59,214 nt of DNA from Clostridiales bacterium (GCA_029098165.1 JAQXNU010000101.1:1-59214); one strand, 5' to 3'. Numbered from the stretch's first letter, positions 9,563 through 19,651 are shown. Numbers and translations are program-made. The notes: generated by a model from the letters alone, not told the origin.

Positions 9563-11551
9563 TTAATCAATGTTTGCTAGTTCCTTTTTCATCTCAACTA
9601 ACTTGTCACGAAGTTCAGCTGCAAGCTCGAAATTTAACTCCGCCGCTGCCGTATGCATCTCCTTTGTTAACTTCTTAATCACTGCCTCGAGTTCTTTCTT
9701 CGTCATTGATTCAATATCTTTATTCTTCATATCATACATTTCTTTATCGACTTTCTTAGAAATGCTGATGAGATCTCGAACTGACTTTTTAATCGTCTGA
9801 GGTGTGATTCCATGTTTTTTATTATATGCATCTTGAATTGCACGACGACGTTTTGTTTCTTCCAATGCACTCGCCATAGAATCTGTAATCTTGTCTGCAT
9901 ACATGATAACATGTCCATCGGAGTTACGAGCCGCACGACCAATAGTCTGAATTAAGGATGTTTCTGAACGTAAAAATCCTTCTTTGTCTGCATCTAAGAT
10001 TGCAACTAACGTAATCTCTGGAATATCTAATCCTTCTCGAAGAAGATTAATACCGACTAGTACATCAAATACATCCATACGCATATCTCGAATGATCTCC
10101 GAACGTTCCAGCGTATCAATATCCGAATGAAGGTACTTCACGCGAATGCCAACTTCACGCATATAATCCGTTAAATCTTCTGCCATACGTTTCGTTAATG
10201 TTGTAATCAATACTTTGTTCTTCTTTGCCGTCTCCTTGTTAACCTCACCGATCAGGTCATCAATCTGTCCTTCGACTGGTCGAACATCCACTTCAGGATC
10301 AAGTAGACCAGTCGGACGAATAATCTGTTCAGCACGAAGTAGTTCATGCTCCTGCTCATAGACATTCGGTGTCGCAGATACAAACAACATCTGATTGATC
10401 TTGTCCTCAAACTCAGTAAAGTTTAGTGGACGATTGCTCTTTGCGGATGGCAAACGGAATCCATAATCAACTAAAGTCGACTTTCTCGCCTGATCTCCAG
10501 CATACATACCACGAACCTGTGGAATCGTAATATGGGACTCATCTACGATGATCAGAAAGTCATCTGGGAAGTAATCAAGTAAAGTATGTGGCGTAGCATT
10601 CGGTGTTAAACCTGCCAGATGCATGGAATAGTTTTCAATTCCAGAACAAAAGCCCGTCTCACGCATCATTTCAATATCAAAATGAGTTCGTTCCGAAATA
10701 CGCTGAGCTTCAATCAGCTTATCTTCACTCTTAAAATATTGAATTCGTTCTTCCAGTTCCGCCTCAATGCCTGCGATTGCTGCTTCCATTCTCTCTTTGG
10801 ATACAACATAATGAGAAGCTGGGAATACGACCAAATGCTCTAAGGAGCATAAAATCTCCCCTGTCAACACATCAATCTCCGTAATTCGATCTACCTCATC
10901 TCCAAAGAATTCGACTCTGACTGCACGATCTGCCGAACTGATCGGAAAAATCTCTACCACATCACCACGGACTCGGAAAGTACCACGCTTAAAATCCATA
11001 TCGTTACGGGTATACTGAATATCGATCAGTCGTCTTAAGACATCATCTCGATCCTTCTCCATTCCAGGACGTAAGGATAAAGTCATATTCTGATAATCCA
11101 CTGGACTTCCTAAACCAAAGATACAAGATACCGACGCTACAATGATAACATCTCGTCTCTCTGTCAATGCTGCCGTTGCGGAGTGACGTAATTTATCAAT
11201 CTCATCATTGATTGAAGAATCTTTTTCTATATACGTATCCGAAGAAGGGACATAGGCTTCGGGCTGATAATAATCATAATAGGACACAAAATATTCCACC
11301 GCATTCTCAGGAAAGAATTCTTTAAACTCTCCATATAACTGTGCAGCTAATGTTTTATTATGTGCAAGGATCAGTGTTGGACGGTTTAACTGCTGTATGA
11401 CATTCGCCATTGTAAATGTCTTACCAGATCCAGTGACACCAAGTAAAGTCTCAAACTGATTCCCTTCTTGAAATCCTTTTACAAGCTTCGCAATTGCTTC
11501 TGGCTGATCACCAGTAGGCGCAAACTCTGAAACTAATTTAAAATGATCCAT
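9563..11551 (-). CDS. uvrB: Excinuclease ABC subunit B
   Basis: Helicase-like subunit that verifies damage and positions UvrC. The 662 residues have Walker A GSGKT at 41-45, the beta-hairpin region with [10 protein letters not shown], the DEAD-like box DESH, conserved helicase motifs including the QTIGRAARN segment, and a C-terminal UVR domain ([20 protein letters not shown]). It is the first gene of the uvrBA operon. Upstream it has a textbook sigma-A promoter and a near-consensus Firmicutes LexA operator, consistent with SOS control. Confidence 0.98.
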   Translation of the reverse strand: MDHFKLVSEFAPTGDQPEAIAKLVKGFQEGNQFETLLGVTGSGKTFTMANVIQQLNRPTLILAHNKTLAAQLYGEFKEFFPENAVEYFVSYYDYYQPEAYVPSSDTYIEKDSSINDEIDKLRHSATAALTERRDVIIVASVSCIFGLGSPVDYQNMTLSLRPGMEKDRDDVLRRLIDIQYTRNDMDFKRGTFRVRGDVVEIFPISSADRAVRVEFFGDEVDRITEIDVLTGEILCSLEHLVVFPASHYVVSKERMEAAIAGIEAELEERIQYFKSEDKLIEAQRISERTHFDIEMMRETGFCSGIENYSMHLAGLTPNATPHTLLDYFPDDFLIIVDESHITIPQVRGMYAGDQARKSTLVDYGFRLPSAKSNRPLNFTEFEDKINQMLFVSATPNVYEQEHELLRAEQIIRPTGLLDPEVDVRPVEGQIDDLIGEVNKETAKKNKVLITTLTKRMAEDLTDYMREVGIRVKYLHSDIDTLERSEIIRDMRMDVFDVLVGINLLREGLDIPEITLVAILDADKEGFLRSETSLIQTIGRAARNSDGHVIMYADKITDSMASALEETKRRRAIQDAYNKKHGITPQTIKKSVRDLISISKKVDKEMYDMKNKDIESMTKKELEAVIKKLTKEMHTAAAELNFELAAELRDKLVEMKKELANID

Positions 11552-11603
11552 AACCTGTTATTTACCTTTCACTATAGTTTTCGTACATCAAAAATCTTCT
11601 AAT

Positions 11604-11632
11604 ATTATAGCATAACCAATTATCACTTGCAA
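11604..11632 (-). promoter_or_regulatory. Sigma-A promoter of uvrBA
   Basis: On the minus strand TTGCAA (11627-11632), a 17-base spacer and TATAAT (11604-11609). The predicted start of transcription is about 45 bases before the uvrB ATG. Confidence 0.8.
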
Positions 11633-11640
11633 TAATTATT

Positions 11641-11654
11641 CGAACAAACATTCG
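11641..11654. promoter_or_regulatory. LexA-like SOS box upstream of uvrB
   Basis: CGAACAAACATTCG matches the Firmicutes LexA consensus CGAAC-N4-GTTCG at all but one position (A for the first G of the right half). It lies eight bases upstream of the -35 of the uvrBA promoter. uvrB is a classical LexA target, so context supports the call. The mismatch suggests a weaker operator. Confidence 0.6.
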
Positions 11655-11688
11655 ATTGTTTTATCACAGTATATTACATTTAAAAAGA

Positions 11689-11721
11689 GTGCAATATCAA
11701 GTTGATTGCTTGATATTGCAC
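11689..11721 (-). terminator. Terminator of the prfB-cheW transcript
   Basis: A 13-bp perfect stem, GTGCAATATCAAG at 11689-11701 with its complement at 11709-11721, around a 7-base loop. On the minus strand it is followed by CTTTTTAA. It sits just after the cheW stop and just before the uvrB regulatory region. Confidence 0.85.
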
Positions 11722-11752
11722 CCTTTCATCATACATATAATTTATTATGTGA

Positions 11753-12214
11753 TTATTGATGGTCAACAAGTGCCTGCTGAATCGATGCTTGTTCTTTATC
11801 ATTAAGTATTCCTTCGTGATCTAATAGAATGATCATCTTGTTATCCTTATTGGCAACTTTCTTCGCATACTTTGTGTTTTCACTACGAACGATCATTGGA
11901 ACATCATTTAATTCTTTTTCATCAAATTCAACGATTCCACAAATGGCATCAACCTTAAATCCAACCATCATGTCATTTGTTTTCGTAACGATTAACTGTT
12001 CCGTTGATGTCTCGACCTCTGGAAGTCCAAACTTAACTCGGAGACTAAAAACAGGGATCACTTCTCCACGAAGATTTAGCATTCCTAGAATATAATCTGG
12101 TGAATTTGGTACCGGAACAACTCCAGCATATGACTCAATTGCATTTACAATGAGAATATCTAGTCCATACTCTTCCTGTCCTAATTTAAATATTACCTGT
12201 TTTGTAGCTTCCAT
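11753..12214 (-). CDS. cheW: Chemotaxis coupling protein CheW
   Basis: A single CheW domain of 153 residues that bridges chemoreceptors and the CheA kinase at the inner face of the membrane. The conserved 'YGLDI..V..I' start, the PVPNSPDYILGMLNLRGEVIPV core and 'F.VD.I' elements are present. I start at the ATG at 12214 because the AGGAGG site lies just before it; a longer frame would begin at a TTG that overlaps that site. It follows prfB by 30 bp with no terminator between, so it is probably cotranscribed with release factor 2. That is an unusual partner, as no other chemotaxis gene is in the window. Confidence 0.9.
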   Translation of the reverse strand: MEATKQVIFKLGQEEYGLDILIVNAIESYAGVVPVPNSPDYILGMLNLRGEVIPVFSLRVKFGLPEVETSTEQLIVTKTNDMMVGFKVDAICGIVEFDEKELNDVPMIVRSENTKYAKKVANKDNKMIILLDHEGILNDKEQASIQQALVDHQ

Positions 12215-12244
12215 TGCTTCTTCCTCCTTCAATCCATGAAAAGA

Positions 12245-13367
12245 TTACTCATCTGTTGGCTCACTTGTATTGATCCATTTTAAATACGCATTGATAAAAG
12301 GATCAATATTCCCATCCAATACACTAAGTGCATTCGCAACTTCCGCATTGGTTCGATGATCTTTTACCATCGTATATGGCTGTAAAACATAAGAACGAAT
12401 CTGATTTCCGAAATTGATATCTCTGATTTCACCACGAATACCGGATTCTTTCGCTTGATTCTCTTCCTGCTTTATTAGATACAACTTAGCTTTGAGCATC
12501 TGCATTGCTTTATCTTTATTCTGAAACTGAGAACGTTCATTTTGGCACTGAACCACAATTCCAGTTGGTAAGTGTGTAATACGAATCGCAGAGGACGTTT
12601 TGTTAACTTTCTGCCCACCTGCACCAGAGGAACGAAACGTATCAATTCGGATGTCTTCATCATTGATCTCAACATCCAGATCTTCTTCAATATCAGGCAT
12701 AACGTCGCAAGAAACAAATGATGTTTGTCTCTTGCCTGCCGCATTGAATGGCGAAATACGTACCAAACGATGGACACCTCGCTCTGATTTCAAATGTCCA
12801 TACGCATTTATACCATTAATCTGTAATGTAACGGATTTATATCCAGCTTCATCGCCTTCTAGGAAGTCGATCATCTCTGTCGTATAGCCTTTTTTCTCAG
12901 CCCATCTCTGATACATTCGTGTCAGCATGCTTGCCCAGTCACAGCTCTCAGTTCCGCCTGCTCCGGCATGAAGTGTCAAAATCGCATTATCTTTATCATA
13001 TACATCGGACAAAAGTGTACTTAATCTTAGCTCTTCCAAGTCATCTGCAAATTTTTTCATCTCTTCTTCAATCTCAGGAATAATTGCAGGGTCTTCCTCT
13101 TCATATCCCATCTCAAGAAGTGTCTGAATATCTTCATATAACTGTTTTAAAGAATCATAGTGTTCCACTGTATCCTTTAAATTCTTTAATTCTTTCATGT
13201 AGGCCTGTGACTTTTCGGTTGAATCCCAAAAGTTCGGTTCCTCCATGATACCCTCAATTTCCTCGATCCTTAATTTCTTATTGGCGAGGTCAAAGTGAAT
13301 CCCCCACTTCGATCAAAGGTTTTTCATAAGTGCCCAGTTCATATTTAAACTGATCTAATTCAACCAA
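12245..13367 (-). CDS. prfB: Peptide chain release factor 2, with programmed +1 frameshift
   Basis: Recognises UGA/UAA stop codons and releases the nascent chain. The reading frame is split. About 25 codons (beginning VELDQFKYELG) run to an in-frame TGA at 13290-13292, and a +1 shift at CTT-TGA-C restores a second frame (DLANKKLRIEE...) that continues to 12245. This is the classical autoregulatory site, with a Shine-Dalgarno-like GGGGG just upstream of CTT. The joined product is about 373 residues, the normal RF2 length, with the GGQ motif (SGAGGQKVNK). I take TTG at 13367 as start, giving MVELDQ; GTG at 13376 is an alternative. It is not a pseudogene. Confidence 0.95.
13289..13306 (-). promoter_or_regulatory. 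prfB programmed frameshift site
   Basis: Minus strand: a GGGGG run, five bases, then CTT TGA C. Low RF2 leaves the slow UGA open for a +1 slip on CUU, so RF2 controls its own synthesis. The GGGGG-to-CTT distance is five bases, slightly longer than the three seen in E. coli. Confidence 0.9.
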
Positions 13368-13407
13368 AAATCTCACCCACTTTCAATGTCACTGCTTTGG
13401 TTATTAT

Positions 13408-15978
13408 TTATGCGTTTCTACCACAGCAATATTTATATTTCTTGCCTGATCCACATGGACATAGATCATTCGGTTGTACTTTCTTTGTTGTACGTTTGAT
13501 TGGTGCATTTGGAACGGAATCATCTTTGTTAGTTCCTGTTACTTTAGCAACCTCTTCACGTTCTACATTCTGTTCAATTCTAATATGCATTAATGCTTTT
13601 ACTGTATCCTCAGAAATTGCACTAATCATGGCATCAAACATATCATATCCCATGAACTTGAACTCTGTTAATGGATCTTTTTGACCATAAGCCTGTAAGC
13701 CAATTCCCTGACGTAACTGATCCATATCATCGATATGATCCATCCATTTACGGTCGATAACACGAAGTAAGATAACACGTTCTACTTCACGGATCTGTTC
13801 CTTCTGTGGGAACATCTCTTCCTTCGACTCATATAATTTAACTGCTTCTTCTTTTAACATATGAATTAATTCATTCTTCTTCATATGTTTCATCTGTTCA
13901 TTTGTCAATTCCACAGGTTCTACAGGAATAATAGGAGTAAGCTCTGTATTTAAAGCAACTAAATCCCATTCTTCTGGTACTTGGTCATCACTAATGTTTG
14001 CATTAACAATGCTTTCGATATTATCTGTGATCATCTTGAAGATTGCATCTCTCATGGATTCACCATCAAGAACTTTTCTTCTTTCAGCGTAAATAATCTC
14101 ACGCTGTTCATTGTTAACTTTATCATACTCAAGTAAGTTTTTACGAATACCAAAGTTGTTGTTTTCAATCTTCTTCTGAGCTCGTTCGATCGCACTACTT
14201 AGCATCTTATGCTGAATCTGATCATCCTCTCCAAATCCTAAGGATTGGAACATAGACATTAAACGTTCCGAACCGAATAAACGCATTAAATCATCTTCCA
14301 AAGAGATAAAGAACTGAGATTCACCTGGATCTCCCTGACGACCAGCACGACCACGCAACTGATTATCAATACGACGAGATTCATGACGTTCTGTACCGAT
14401 AATCTTAAGACCACCAAGCTCCTTTACACCTTCTCCAAGCTTAATATCCGTACCACGACCAGCCATGTTAGTTGCAATCGTAACTGCACCCATCTGACCA
14501 GCATCAGCGATAATCTCCGCTTCGATTTCATGATATTTTGCATTTAATACTTTATGAGGAATGTGCTTTTTCTTTAATAACTCACTGATCTCTTCGGATG
14601 CTTCGATTGTAATTGTACCAACTAATACTGGCTGTCCTTTTTTATGAGATTCTTCAATCTCACGGATAACAGCATTGTATTTGCCCTTTTTTGTACTATA
14701 AACAGCATCTTCTTTATCAATACGAGCTACTGGACGGTTTGTTGGAACTTCGACAACATCCATGCCGTAAATCTGACGGAACTCGTTTTCTTCTGTTAAT
14801 GCAGTACCAGTCATACCACATTTCTTCTTGTACTTATTGAAGAAGTTCTGGAATGTGATTGTTGCAAGAGTCTTACTTTCTCTCTTAACCTTCACATGCT
14901 CTTTAGCTTCGATTGCCTGATGAAGACCATCGGAATATCTTCTACCTGGCATAATACGACCAGTAAAGTCATCTACGATCAATACTTCATCATCTTTTAC
15001 AACATAATCCTTGTCTTTGAACATCAAGTAATGAGCACGTAATGCTAAGATAACGTTATGCTGAATCTCTAAGTTATCTGGATCTGCATAGTTTTCAAGG
15101 TGGAAGAACTTCTCTACCTTCGCGATACCTTCTGCAGTTAATGTTATGTTTTTATCTTTTTCATTTACAACAAAATCGCCTGTTTCTTCTTCATCTTCAT
15201 TCATGATGAGATCCATCTTGCTTAACTCTTTTGCAGTACCTTTTGTTAACTGGCGAGCAAGAATGTCACATGCCTGATAAAGAGAAGTAGATTTACCACT
15301 CTGACCAGAGATGATTAATGGTGTTCGCGCTTCATCAATCAATACAGAGTCAACCTCATCGATGATCGCATAGTGAAGATCACGCATTACAAGTTGTTCT
15401 TTGTAAATAACCATGTTGTCTCTTAAGTAGTCAAAACCATACTCATTATTTGTACCATAAGTAATATCACAATGATATGCTTTTCTTCTCTCATCATTAT
15501 CCATGCTGTTTAAAATACAGCCAACAGTTAAACCTAAGAACTGATGAATCTGTCCCATAAGTTCAGAGTCACGTTTTGCAAGGTAATCATTAACTGTTAC
15601 GATATGAACGCCCTCTCCCTCGAGTGCATTTAAGTATGCAGGAAACGCAGATACTAATGTCTTACCTTCACCAGTTCTCATTTCAGAAATACGGCCTTGG
15701 TGTAGAATAATAGCACCTAACAACTGAACATAATATGCTCTTTGATTCAGGGTTCTCTTAGCTGCTTCACGCACCACTGCATAAGCCTCCACCATTAAAT
15801 CATCAAGTGTCTCGCCATTCTTTAAACGATTACGAAATTCGATTGTTTTACTTCTTAATTCCTCATCTGATAATTTCTCAATCGTTGGTTCTAAAGCCTC
15901 AATCTTATCTGCTATTGGCTTAATACGTTTTATTTCTCTCTCACTGTGGGTACCAAACAGCTTCTTAATTAATCCCAT
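13408..15978 (-). CDS. secA: Preprotein translocase ATPase SecA
   Basis: Motor ATPase of the Sec pathway, at the membrane. The 856 residues include the N-terminal motif [18 protein letters not shown], Walker A within RTGEGKT, the DEVDS Walker B, preprotein-binding and helical scaffold regions, and a C-terminal zinc-binding SEC-C motif ([13 protein letters not shown]). I choose ATG at 15978 because AGGAG lies ten bases upstream; the frame extends further 5' without a ribosome site. The order hpf-secA-prfB is conserved in Firmicutes. It has its own promoter (16059-16087), and prfB follows after 40 bp. Confidence 0.98.
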   Translation of the reverse strand: MGLIKKLFGTHSEREIKRIKPIADKIEALEPTIEKLSDEELRSKTIEFRNRLKNGETLDDLMVEAYAVVREAAKRTLNQRAYYVQLLGAIILHQGRISEMRTGEGKTLVSAFPAYLNALEGEGVHIVTVNDYLAKRDSELMGQIHQFLGLTVGCILNSMDNDERRKAYHCDITYGTNNEYGFDYLRDNMVIYKEQLVMRDLHYAIIDEVDSVLIDEARTPLIISGQSGKSTSLYQACDILARQLTKGTAKELSKMDLIMNEDEEETGDFVVNEKDKNITLTAEGIAKVEKFFHLENYADPDNLEIQHNVILALRAHYLMFKDKDYVVKDDEVLIVDDFTGRIMPGRRYSDGLHQAIEAKEHVKVKRESKTLATITFQNFFNKYKKKCGMTGTALTEENEFRQIYGMDVVEVPTNRPVARIDKEDAVYSTKKGKYNAVIREIEESHKKGQPVLVGTITIEASEEISELLKKKHIPHKVLNAKYHEIEAEIIADAGQMGAVTIATNMAGRGTDIKLGEGVKELGGLKIIGTERHESRRIDNQLRGRAGRQGDPGESQFFISLEDDLMRLFGSERLMSMFQSLGFGEDDQIQHKMLSSAIERAQKKIENNNFGIRKNLLEYDKVNNEQREIIYAERRKVLDGESMRDAIFKMITDNIESIVNANISDDQVPEEWDLVALNTELTPIIPVEPVELTNEQMKHMKKNELIHMLKEEAVKLYESKEEMFPQKEQIREVERVILLRVIDRKWMDHIDDMDQLRQGIGLQAYGQKDPLTEFKFMGYDMFDAMISAISEDTVKALMHIRIEQNVEREEVAKVTGTNKDDSVPNAPIKRTTKKVQPNDLCPCGSGKKYKYCCGRNA

Positions 15979-16014
15979 CTGCGTTTCACTCCTAACTTTC
16001 GTTCTATTCCTATA

Positions 16015-16033
16015 AACTATAAGTTTTATAGTT
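16015..16033. repeat. Short hairpin in the secA leader
   Basis: AACTATAA (16015-16022) and TTATAGTT (16026-16033) form an 8-bp stem around three bases, about 26 bases upstream of the secA ribosome site and inside the predicted 5' leader. It could affect mRNA stability or translation; nothing more is visible. Confidence 0.4.
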
Positions 16034-16058
16034 ATGCGGTCCAAATACTATAATGCTT

Positions 16059-16087
16059 ATTGTATCATTTACAAAGACAGTATTCAA
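16059..16087 (-). promoter_or_regulatory. Sigma-A promoter of secA-prfB-cheW
   Basis: Minus strand TTGAAT (16082-16087), a 17-base spacer and TACAAT (16059-16064), about 80 bases upstream of the secA start. Together with the hpf terminator upstream it separates secA from hpf. Confidence 0.65.
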
Positions 16088-16240
16088 CTATATTTTCTCA
16101 AATGTAAATGTACCCCAACCTATTTTCGCACTTTTTTTACGTTTTTAGCCATTTCTTAACTCGTTTTTCCTCTAAAGATACAGTATTACGCGAAGCTTTT
16201 TGGGAGTTTATTAAGAAAACTTCCTTATCAAACAAAAAAA

Positions 16241-16282
16241 GTGTGGCAATCGCACACGAATATTTGCGTACAACTGCCACAC
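16241..16282 (-). terminator. Terminator of hpf
   Basis: GTGTGGCA at 16241-16248 pairs with TGCCACAC at 16275-16282. On the minus strand the stem is followed by CTTTTTTTG. It lies about 35 bases after the hpf stop. Confidence 0.8.
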
Positions 16283-16315
16283 AGTTCTTTATCTAAAGAT
16301 TAATTATATATGTTT

Positions 16316-16846
16316 TTAGAATTCTGGTTCGATAAGGCCATAAGAATTGCCTTTACGTTTATACACCACGTTTACTTCATCTGTTTCTGCATTTCGGAAA
16401 ACATAGAAGTTATGTCCGCATAATTCCATCTGTACACATGCCTCTTCAGCATCCATTGGTTTCATTGCGAACTTTTTCACACGAGTGATATTAATTTCAT
16501 CTTCCTCAGCCATTTCTTCATCATCAATAAATGCCTGATTAAAATTCGATGCAGTCTGTTTCATCTCAATAAGTTTATTTTTGTATTTTCTTAATTGTCT
16601 TTCGATTACCTCTTCCACTAAATCAATGGAAGCATACATATCAGTACTAACTTGTTCTGCTCGGACGACATTACCTTTCATAGGAATTGTAATCTCGATT
16701 TTCTGCCTGTCTTTCTCAACGCTTAAAGTGACATGTATTTCTGTCTCCGGTGTAAAGTATCTTTCAAGTTTACCAATCTTATCATATATCGCACTCTTTA
16801 AGCCCTCAGTGACATCGATATTTTTTCCGCTAATAATATAACGCAT
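16316..16846 (-). CDS. hpf: Ribosome hibernation promoting factor, long form
   Basis: Binds the 30S subunit and pairs 70S ribosomes into inactive 100S dimers in stationary phase. The 176 residues match the long Firmicutes form: an N-terminal HPF/RaiA domain (ISGKNIDVTEGLKSAI...) of about 100 residues, an acidic linker, and the C-terminal dimerisation domain (VKKFAMKPMDAEEA...). The ATG at 16846 has AGGAG nine bases upstream; an in-frame TTG three codons earlier overlaps the site. It has its own sigma-A promoter and terminator. Confidence 0.95.
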   Translation of the reverse strand: MRYIISGKNIDVTEGLKSAIYDKIGKLERYFTPETEIHVTLSVEKDRQKIEITIPMKGNVVRAEQVSTDMYASIDLVEEVIERQLRKYKNKLIEMKQTASNFNQAFIDDEEMAEEDEINITRVKKFAMKPMDAEEACVQMELCGHNFYVFRNAETDEVNVVYKRKGNSYGLIEPEF

Positions 16847-16921
16847 ATTGACCAACTCCTTATCGTCTGATATTCACACACATCGCCGAAATGTTGCCTT
16901 CGTCGTTAATATGTTATCCTT

Positions 16922-16950
16922 ATTATACCACAATAAAAAATTAAACTCAA
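16922..16950 (-). promoter_or_regulatory. Sigma-A promoter of hpf
   Basis: Minus strand TTGAGT (16945-16950), 17 bases, TATAAT (16922-16927), with an extended -10 (TGG before TATAAT). It gives a leader of about 70 bases. Confidence 0.75.
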
Positions 16951-17202
16951 GCTTTTCACTACTATTATTCCGAAAACGACAACCAGAAGACGAATATTGT
17001 CGACTGCATTATTTGCTTTTTTCCAAATTTATTATAATTCTTTTTATATTTGTACTTTTCGACATTATTTACAAATATTGTTCTCTTTTATCCGACAATA
17101 TACTTGTCAAGTACTTTATACAAAAAAATTGTCCTTTCATAGAATTTCGCATACCATACAAAACAGATATTCGAACTTGACACATTTCATACACAATTCA
17201 TT

Positions 17203-17340
17203 TGTGGACTATCACTGTGGATAATGTGGATAACTTGGTGTATAACTTTGAAAATGTATAAAAATCATGCCTTTCATTGTGGATAAATATTAACTTACAA
17301 ATATTAACATTTTTTATTTTTTTACAAATATATCCATTTA
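17203..17340. other. DnaA-box cluster with adjacent AT-rich tract
   Basis: The consensus box TGTGGATAA occurs at 17216-17224 and 17225-17233 (head to tail, no spacer) and at 17278-17286, all in one orientation, with a degenerate copy TGTGGACTA at 17203-17211. A run of almost pure A/T follows at about 17284-17340. The whole gap 16861-17540 has no convincing gene. Another perfect box lies inside trxB at 17904-17912. Clusters like this bind DnaA at origins and regulatory loci. A Spo0A-like box (TTCGACA, 17058-17064) is in the same gap. Confidence 0.55.
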
Positions 17341-17434
17341 TTGCAGTCCTATTGTGCAATCTGCATAAACCTATGAAAGTCAATATATTTTCGGAAAATA
17401 ATTTTTTTCTATATTTTTTCTATATTTTCTCTAC

Positions 17435-17443
17435 ATTATACCA
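17435..17443 (-). promoter_or_regulatory. Extended -10 element downstream of trxB
   Basis: Minus strand TGGTATAAT is an extended -10 without a good -35. A transcript from here would cross the DnaA-box region toward hpf, either as a long hpf leader or as a separate RNA. Confidence 0.3.
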
Positions 17444-17540
17444 ATTATCAGAATATAATTAAACCTTTTGTCGTTCCTTCGGTTATTCTTGTGTCAAAAT
17501 GTTGAATAAGAGAATTTACCTATCCAGAAAATATCTATTC

Positions 17541-18470
17541 TTACTTATTTTGAATAATATAATCCTCAATACTCGAAATTGCATTCGCACCATCCGCTGC
17601 TGCAGTAACCACCTGTCTAAGCTGCTTGGTACGTACATCCCCTGCTGCAAAGATTCCGCGTACACTTGTTTTGCATGTTTCATCAGCTACAATATATCCG
17701 GATGGATCCAACTCGACAATTCCACTCACAATCGCCGAATTCGGCAGTGTACCAACCGCAATAAATACTCCATCCACTGGAATTTGTGACTCTTCCTTTG
17801 TCTTTGTGTCCTGTAAAAGAATTGCTCGAACCATATCTTCACCTTCAATGCTAGTTACCTTCTGATTCCAAAGTACTTCTACATTATCAAGGTTAGATAA
17901 ACATGTGGATAATGTCTTTGCAGCTCGAAACTCCTCTCTACGATGGATCACGTAAACCTTTTTACAGATACGAGCAAGGAAAATCGCATCTTCAACAGCA
18001 ACATCGCCACCACCAATTACAGCAACTACCTTATTCTTAAAGAAAGCCCCGTCACAGGTAGCACAATAAGATACTCCCATACCGCTTAATTCCTCTTCTC
18101 CAGGAACCCCTAACATACGATTTCTTGCACCAGTTGCAATAATGATCGTTTTTGTTGATATAGTTTTCCCACTTGCTAAATAAACTAACTTATTCTGTTC
18201 CTTTGATTCAAGCTTTGTAACCTCATCCTCCATAGAAACAACACCTAATTTATCACAATGTTCTTTGAATTTTGCTCCAAGATCATAGCCACTGATTCCT
18301 GGCAATCCTGGATAATTATCAACTTCGTATGTATTGAGGATCTGTCCTCCACTCATCACCTCTTTTTCAACTACTAACACATTAAGTTCGGCACGTGTAG
18401 CATAAATTGCTGCAGAAAGACCAGCTGGGCCAGAACCTATAATCACTACATCATACAATGGATCGCTCAT
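17541..18470 (-). CDS. trxB: Thioredoxin-disulfide reductase
   Basis: FAD flavoprotein that passes electrons from NADPH to thioredoxin in the cytoplasm. The 309 residues hold the FAD-binding GSGPAG at 12-17, the redox pair Cys136-Cys139 (CATC), a second dinucleotide motif (VIGGGDVAVED) and the C-terminal FAD motif GIFAAGDVR. An AGGAGG site precedes the ATG. The CPBP protease gene upstream has its own terminator, so trxB is probably transcribed alone. I see no clear terminator after it. Confidence 0.95.
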   Translation of the reverse strand: MSDPLYDVVIIGSGPAGLSAAIYATRAELNVLVVEKEVMSGGQILNTYEVDNYPGLPGISGYDLGAKFKEHCDKLGVVSMEDEVTKLESKEQNKLVYLASGKTISTKTIIIATGARNRMLGVPGEEELSGMGVSYCATCDGAFFKNKVVAVIGGGDVAVEDAIFLARICKKVYVIHRREEFRAAKTLSTCLSNLDNVEVLWNQKVTSIEGEDMVRAILLQDTKTKEESQIPVDGVFIAVGTLPNSAIVSGIVELDPSGYIVADETCKTSVRGIFAAGDVRTKQLRQVVTAAADGANAISSIEDYIIQNK

Positions 18471-18569
18471 AACTTCCTCCTATACTGAAATCTATTTTTT
18501 AATTAAATCTTGCTCACATTTAAAATAAACATTATATCAATTATATCATACCAAAACAGCCAATAAAAG

Positions 18570-18604
18570 AAGAGCATTGCTAAATGAAAATTTACAATGC
18601 TCTT
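18570..18604 (-). terminator. Terminator of the CPBP protease gene
   Basis: AAGAGCATTG at 18570-18579 pairs with CAATGCTCTT at 18595-18604. On the minus strand CTTTTATTGG follows. It lies directly after the protease stop. Confidence 0.7.
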
Positions 18605-18608
18605 TCTC

Positions 18609-19544
18609 TTATATTGGCATAAATTCTGCTCCAACCATGTTAACAATCCAAAATACAATCGCTATGATGAGTGGGACCGTAAACAGCTTCCAACCCGATA
18701 CATTTCCCTTGTTCCTAAATATCTCTTTAATATGCTCCCATCGCCCGCAATTCTTTGCAATCGTTCGGAATAAAACAAATCCTGCAATTCCAAAGATAAC
18801 AGCTGATGGTCCATATGTGTGTAATACTGCACCCAATGTAAAATCAACCGTTTCCACGCCACTCTGTGTTGTTAGATCATAACCATAATTTTGGCCCAAT
18901 TCCTGTATTTTTGGCAGTAAATATACCAGAACTACAGAAGTACCATTGATGATAAAATGAATGATCATAGTGGATAGTATGGAGTCCGTTGCCTCAACTA
19001 CCAAGGAAAAGATGAATCCCATACAAAAAGCATAAGAAAACTGATTCAGATTACCATGTAGTAAACCGAATAATAAGCCACTTAAAAGTGCTCCAGCCAA
19101 CGGATTTACTTTACGGTACTCGTGATAGAAAATCCCACGATAAATACTTTCTTCTAGTATTGCTGGTATTATGGCAACACACAATAATGTTATGAAAAAA
19201 GGATTTTTTTCTGCAGCACCCATAACTACATTTGATATCTCATTTTTAGCAAATATCATTGAGATTGCATTGATTAAGTTCATTACAAACTGTGTACAGA
19301 ATGCAAAAGCTATTAATAAGACAGCATTCGATAGTGATATCCTTTTCATTCCAATCGCTTGTGTAAATCTCTGCTTTGACCATATCACATATCCGAATGT
19401 CGGTAAAAAAATGATCAATTGGGAAACGATAAAAATCATAGCATAATTAGGAAACATCCTACCCAACGGTAAAAAACCTGCAGCTACTACAACTACTGTT
19501 GTAATCAAGAAAACAATGTTCACCTCTTGATATCGACTATTCAT
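18609..19544 (-). CDS. CPBP (CAAX/Abi) family intramembrane metalloprotease
   Basis: A multi-pass membrane protein of 311 residues with about eight hydrophobic segments. The CPBP motifs are present: Glu131-Glu132...Arg136 (EESIYRG), His163 (LLHGN) and His196...Asn200 (HFIIN). Family members cleave in the membrane or act in bacteriocin self-immunity; the substrate here is unknown and there is no bacteriocin gene nearby. The ATG at 19544 has AGGAG six bases upstream; upstream in-frame ATGs lack a site. Divergent from the thioesterase gene. Confidence 0.88.
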   Translation of the reverse strand: MNSRYQEVNIVFLITTVVVVAAGFLPLGRMFPNYAMIFIVSQLIIFLPTFGYVIWSKQRFTQAIGMKRISLSNAVLLIAFAFCTQFVMNLINAISMIFAKNEISNVVMGAAEKNPFFITLLCVAIIPAILEESIYRGIFYHEYRKVNPLAGALLSGLLFGLLHGNLNQFSYAFCMGFIFSLVVEATDSILSTMIIHFIINGTSVVLVYLLPKIQELGQNYGYDLTTQSGVETVDFTLGAVLHTYGPSAVIFGIAGFVLFRTIAKNCGRWEHIKEIFRNKGNVSGWKLFTVPLIIAIVFWIVNMVGAEFMPI

Positions 19545-19575
19545 ACATTTCTCCTTTTTACGTTCCATTTCCATT

Positions 19576-19603
19576 ATTATAACATGAAACAACATTTCTG
19601 CAA
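19576..19603 (-). promoter_or_regulatory. Promoter of the CPBP protease gene
   Basis: Minus strand TTGCAG (19598-19603), a 16-base spacer and TATAAT (19576-19581), with TGT before the -10. Confidence 0.6.
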
Positions 19604-19651
19604 TGAATTTAACAATTCATTCTTTAATCAGTATTATTAAACCAAAAAACG

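Noticed and set aside
13246-13292. In-frame stop in prfB suggesting a broken gene or sequencing error
   Set aside because: The CTT-TGA-C site with upstream GGGGG is the conserved autoregulatory +1 frameshift of RF2, and both frames encode conserved RF2 sequence.
17203-17340. Chromosomal origin oriC
   Set aside because: Although DnaA boxes and an AT-rich tract are present, dnaA, dnaN, rpmH and gyr genes are absent from both sides. I report it as a DnaA-box cluster only.
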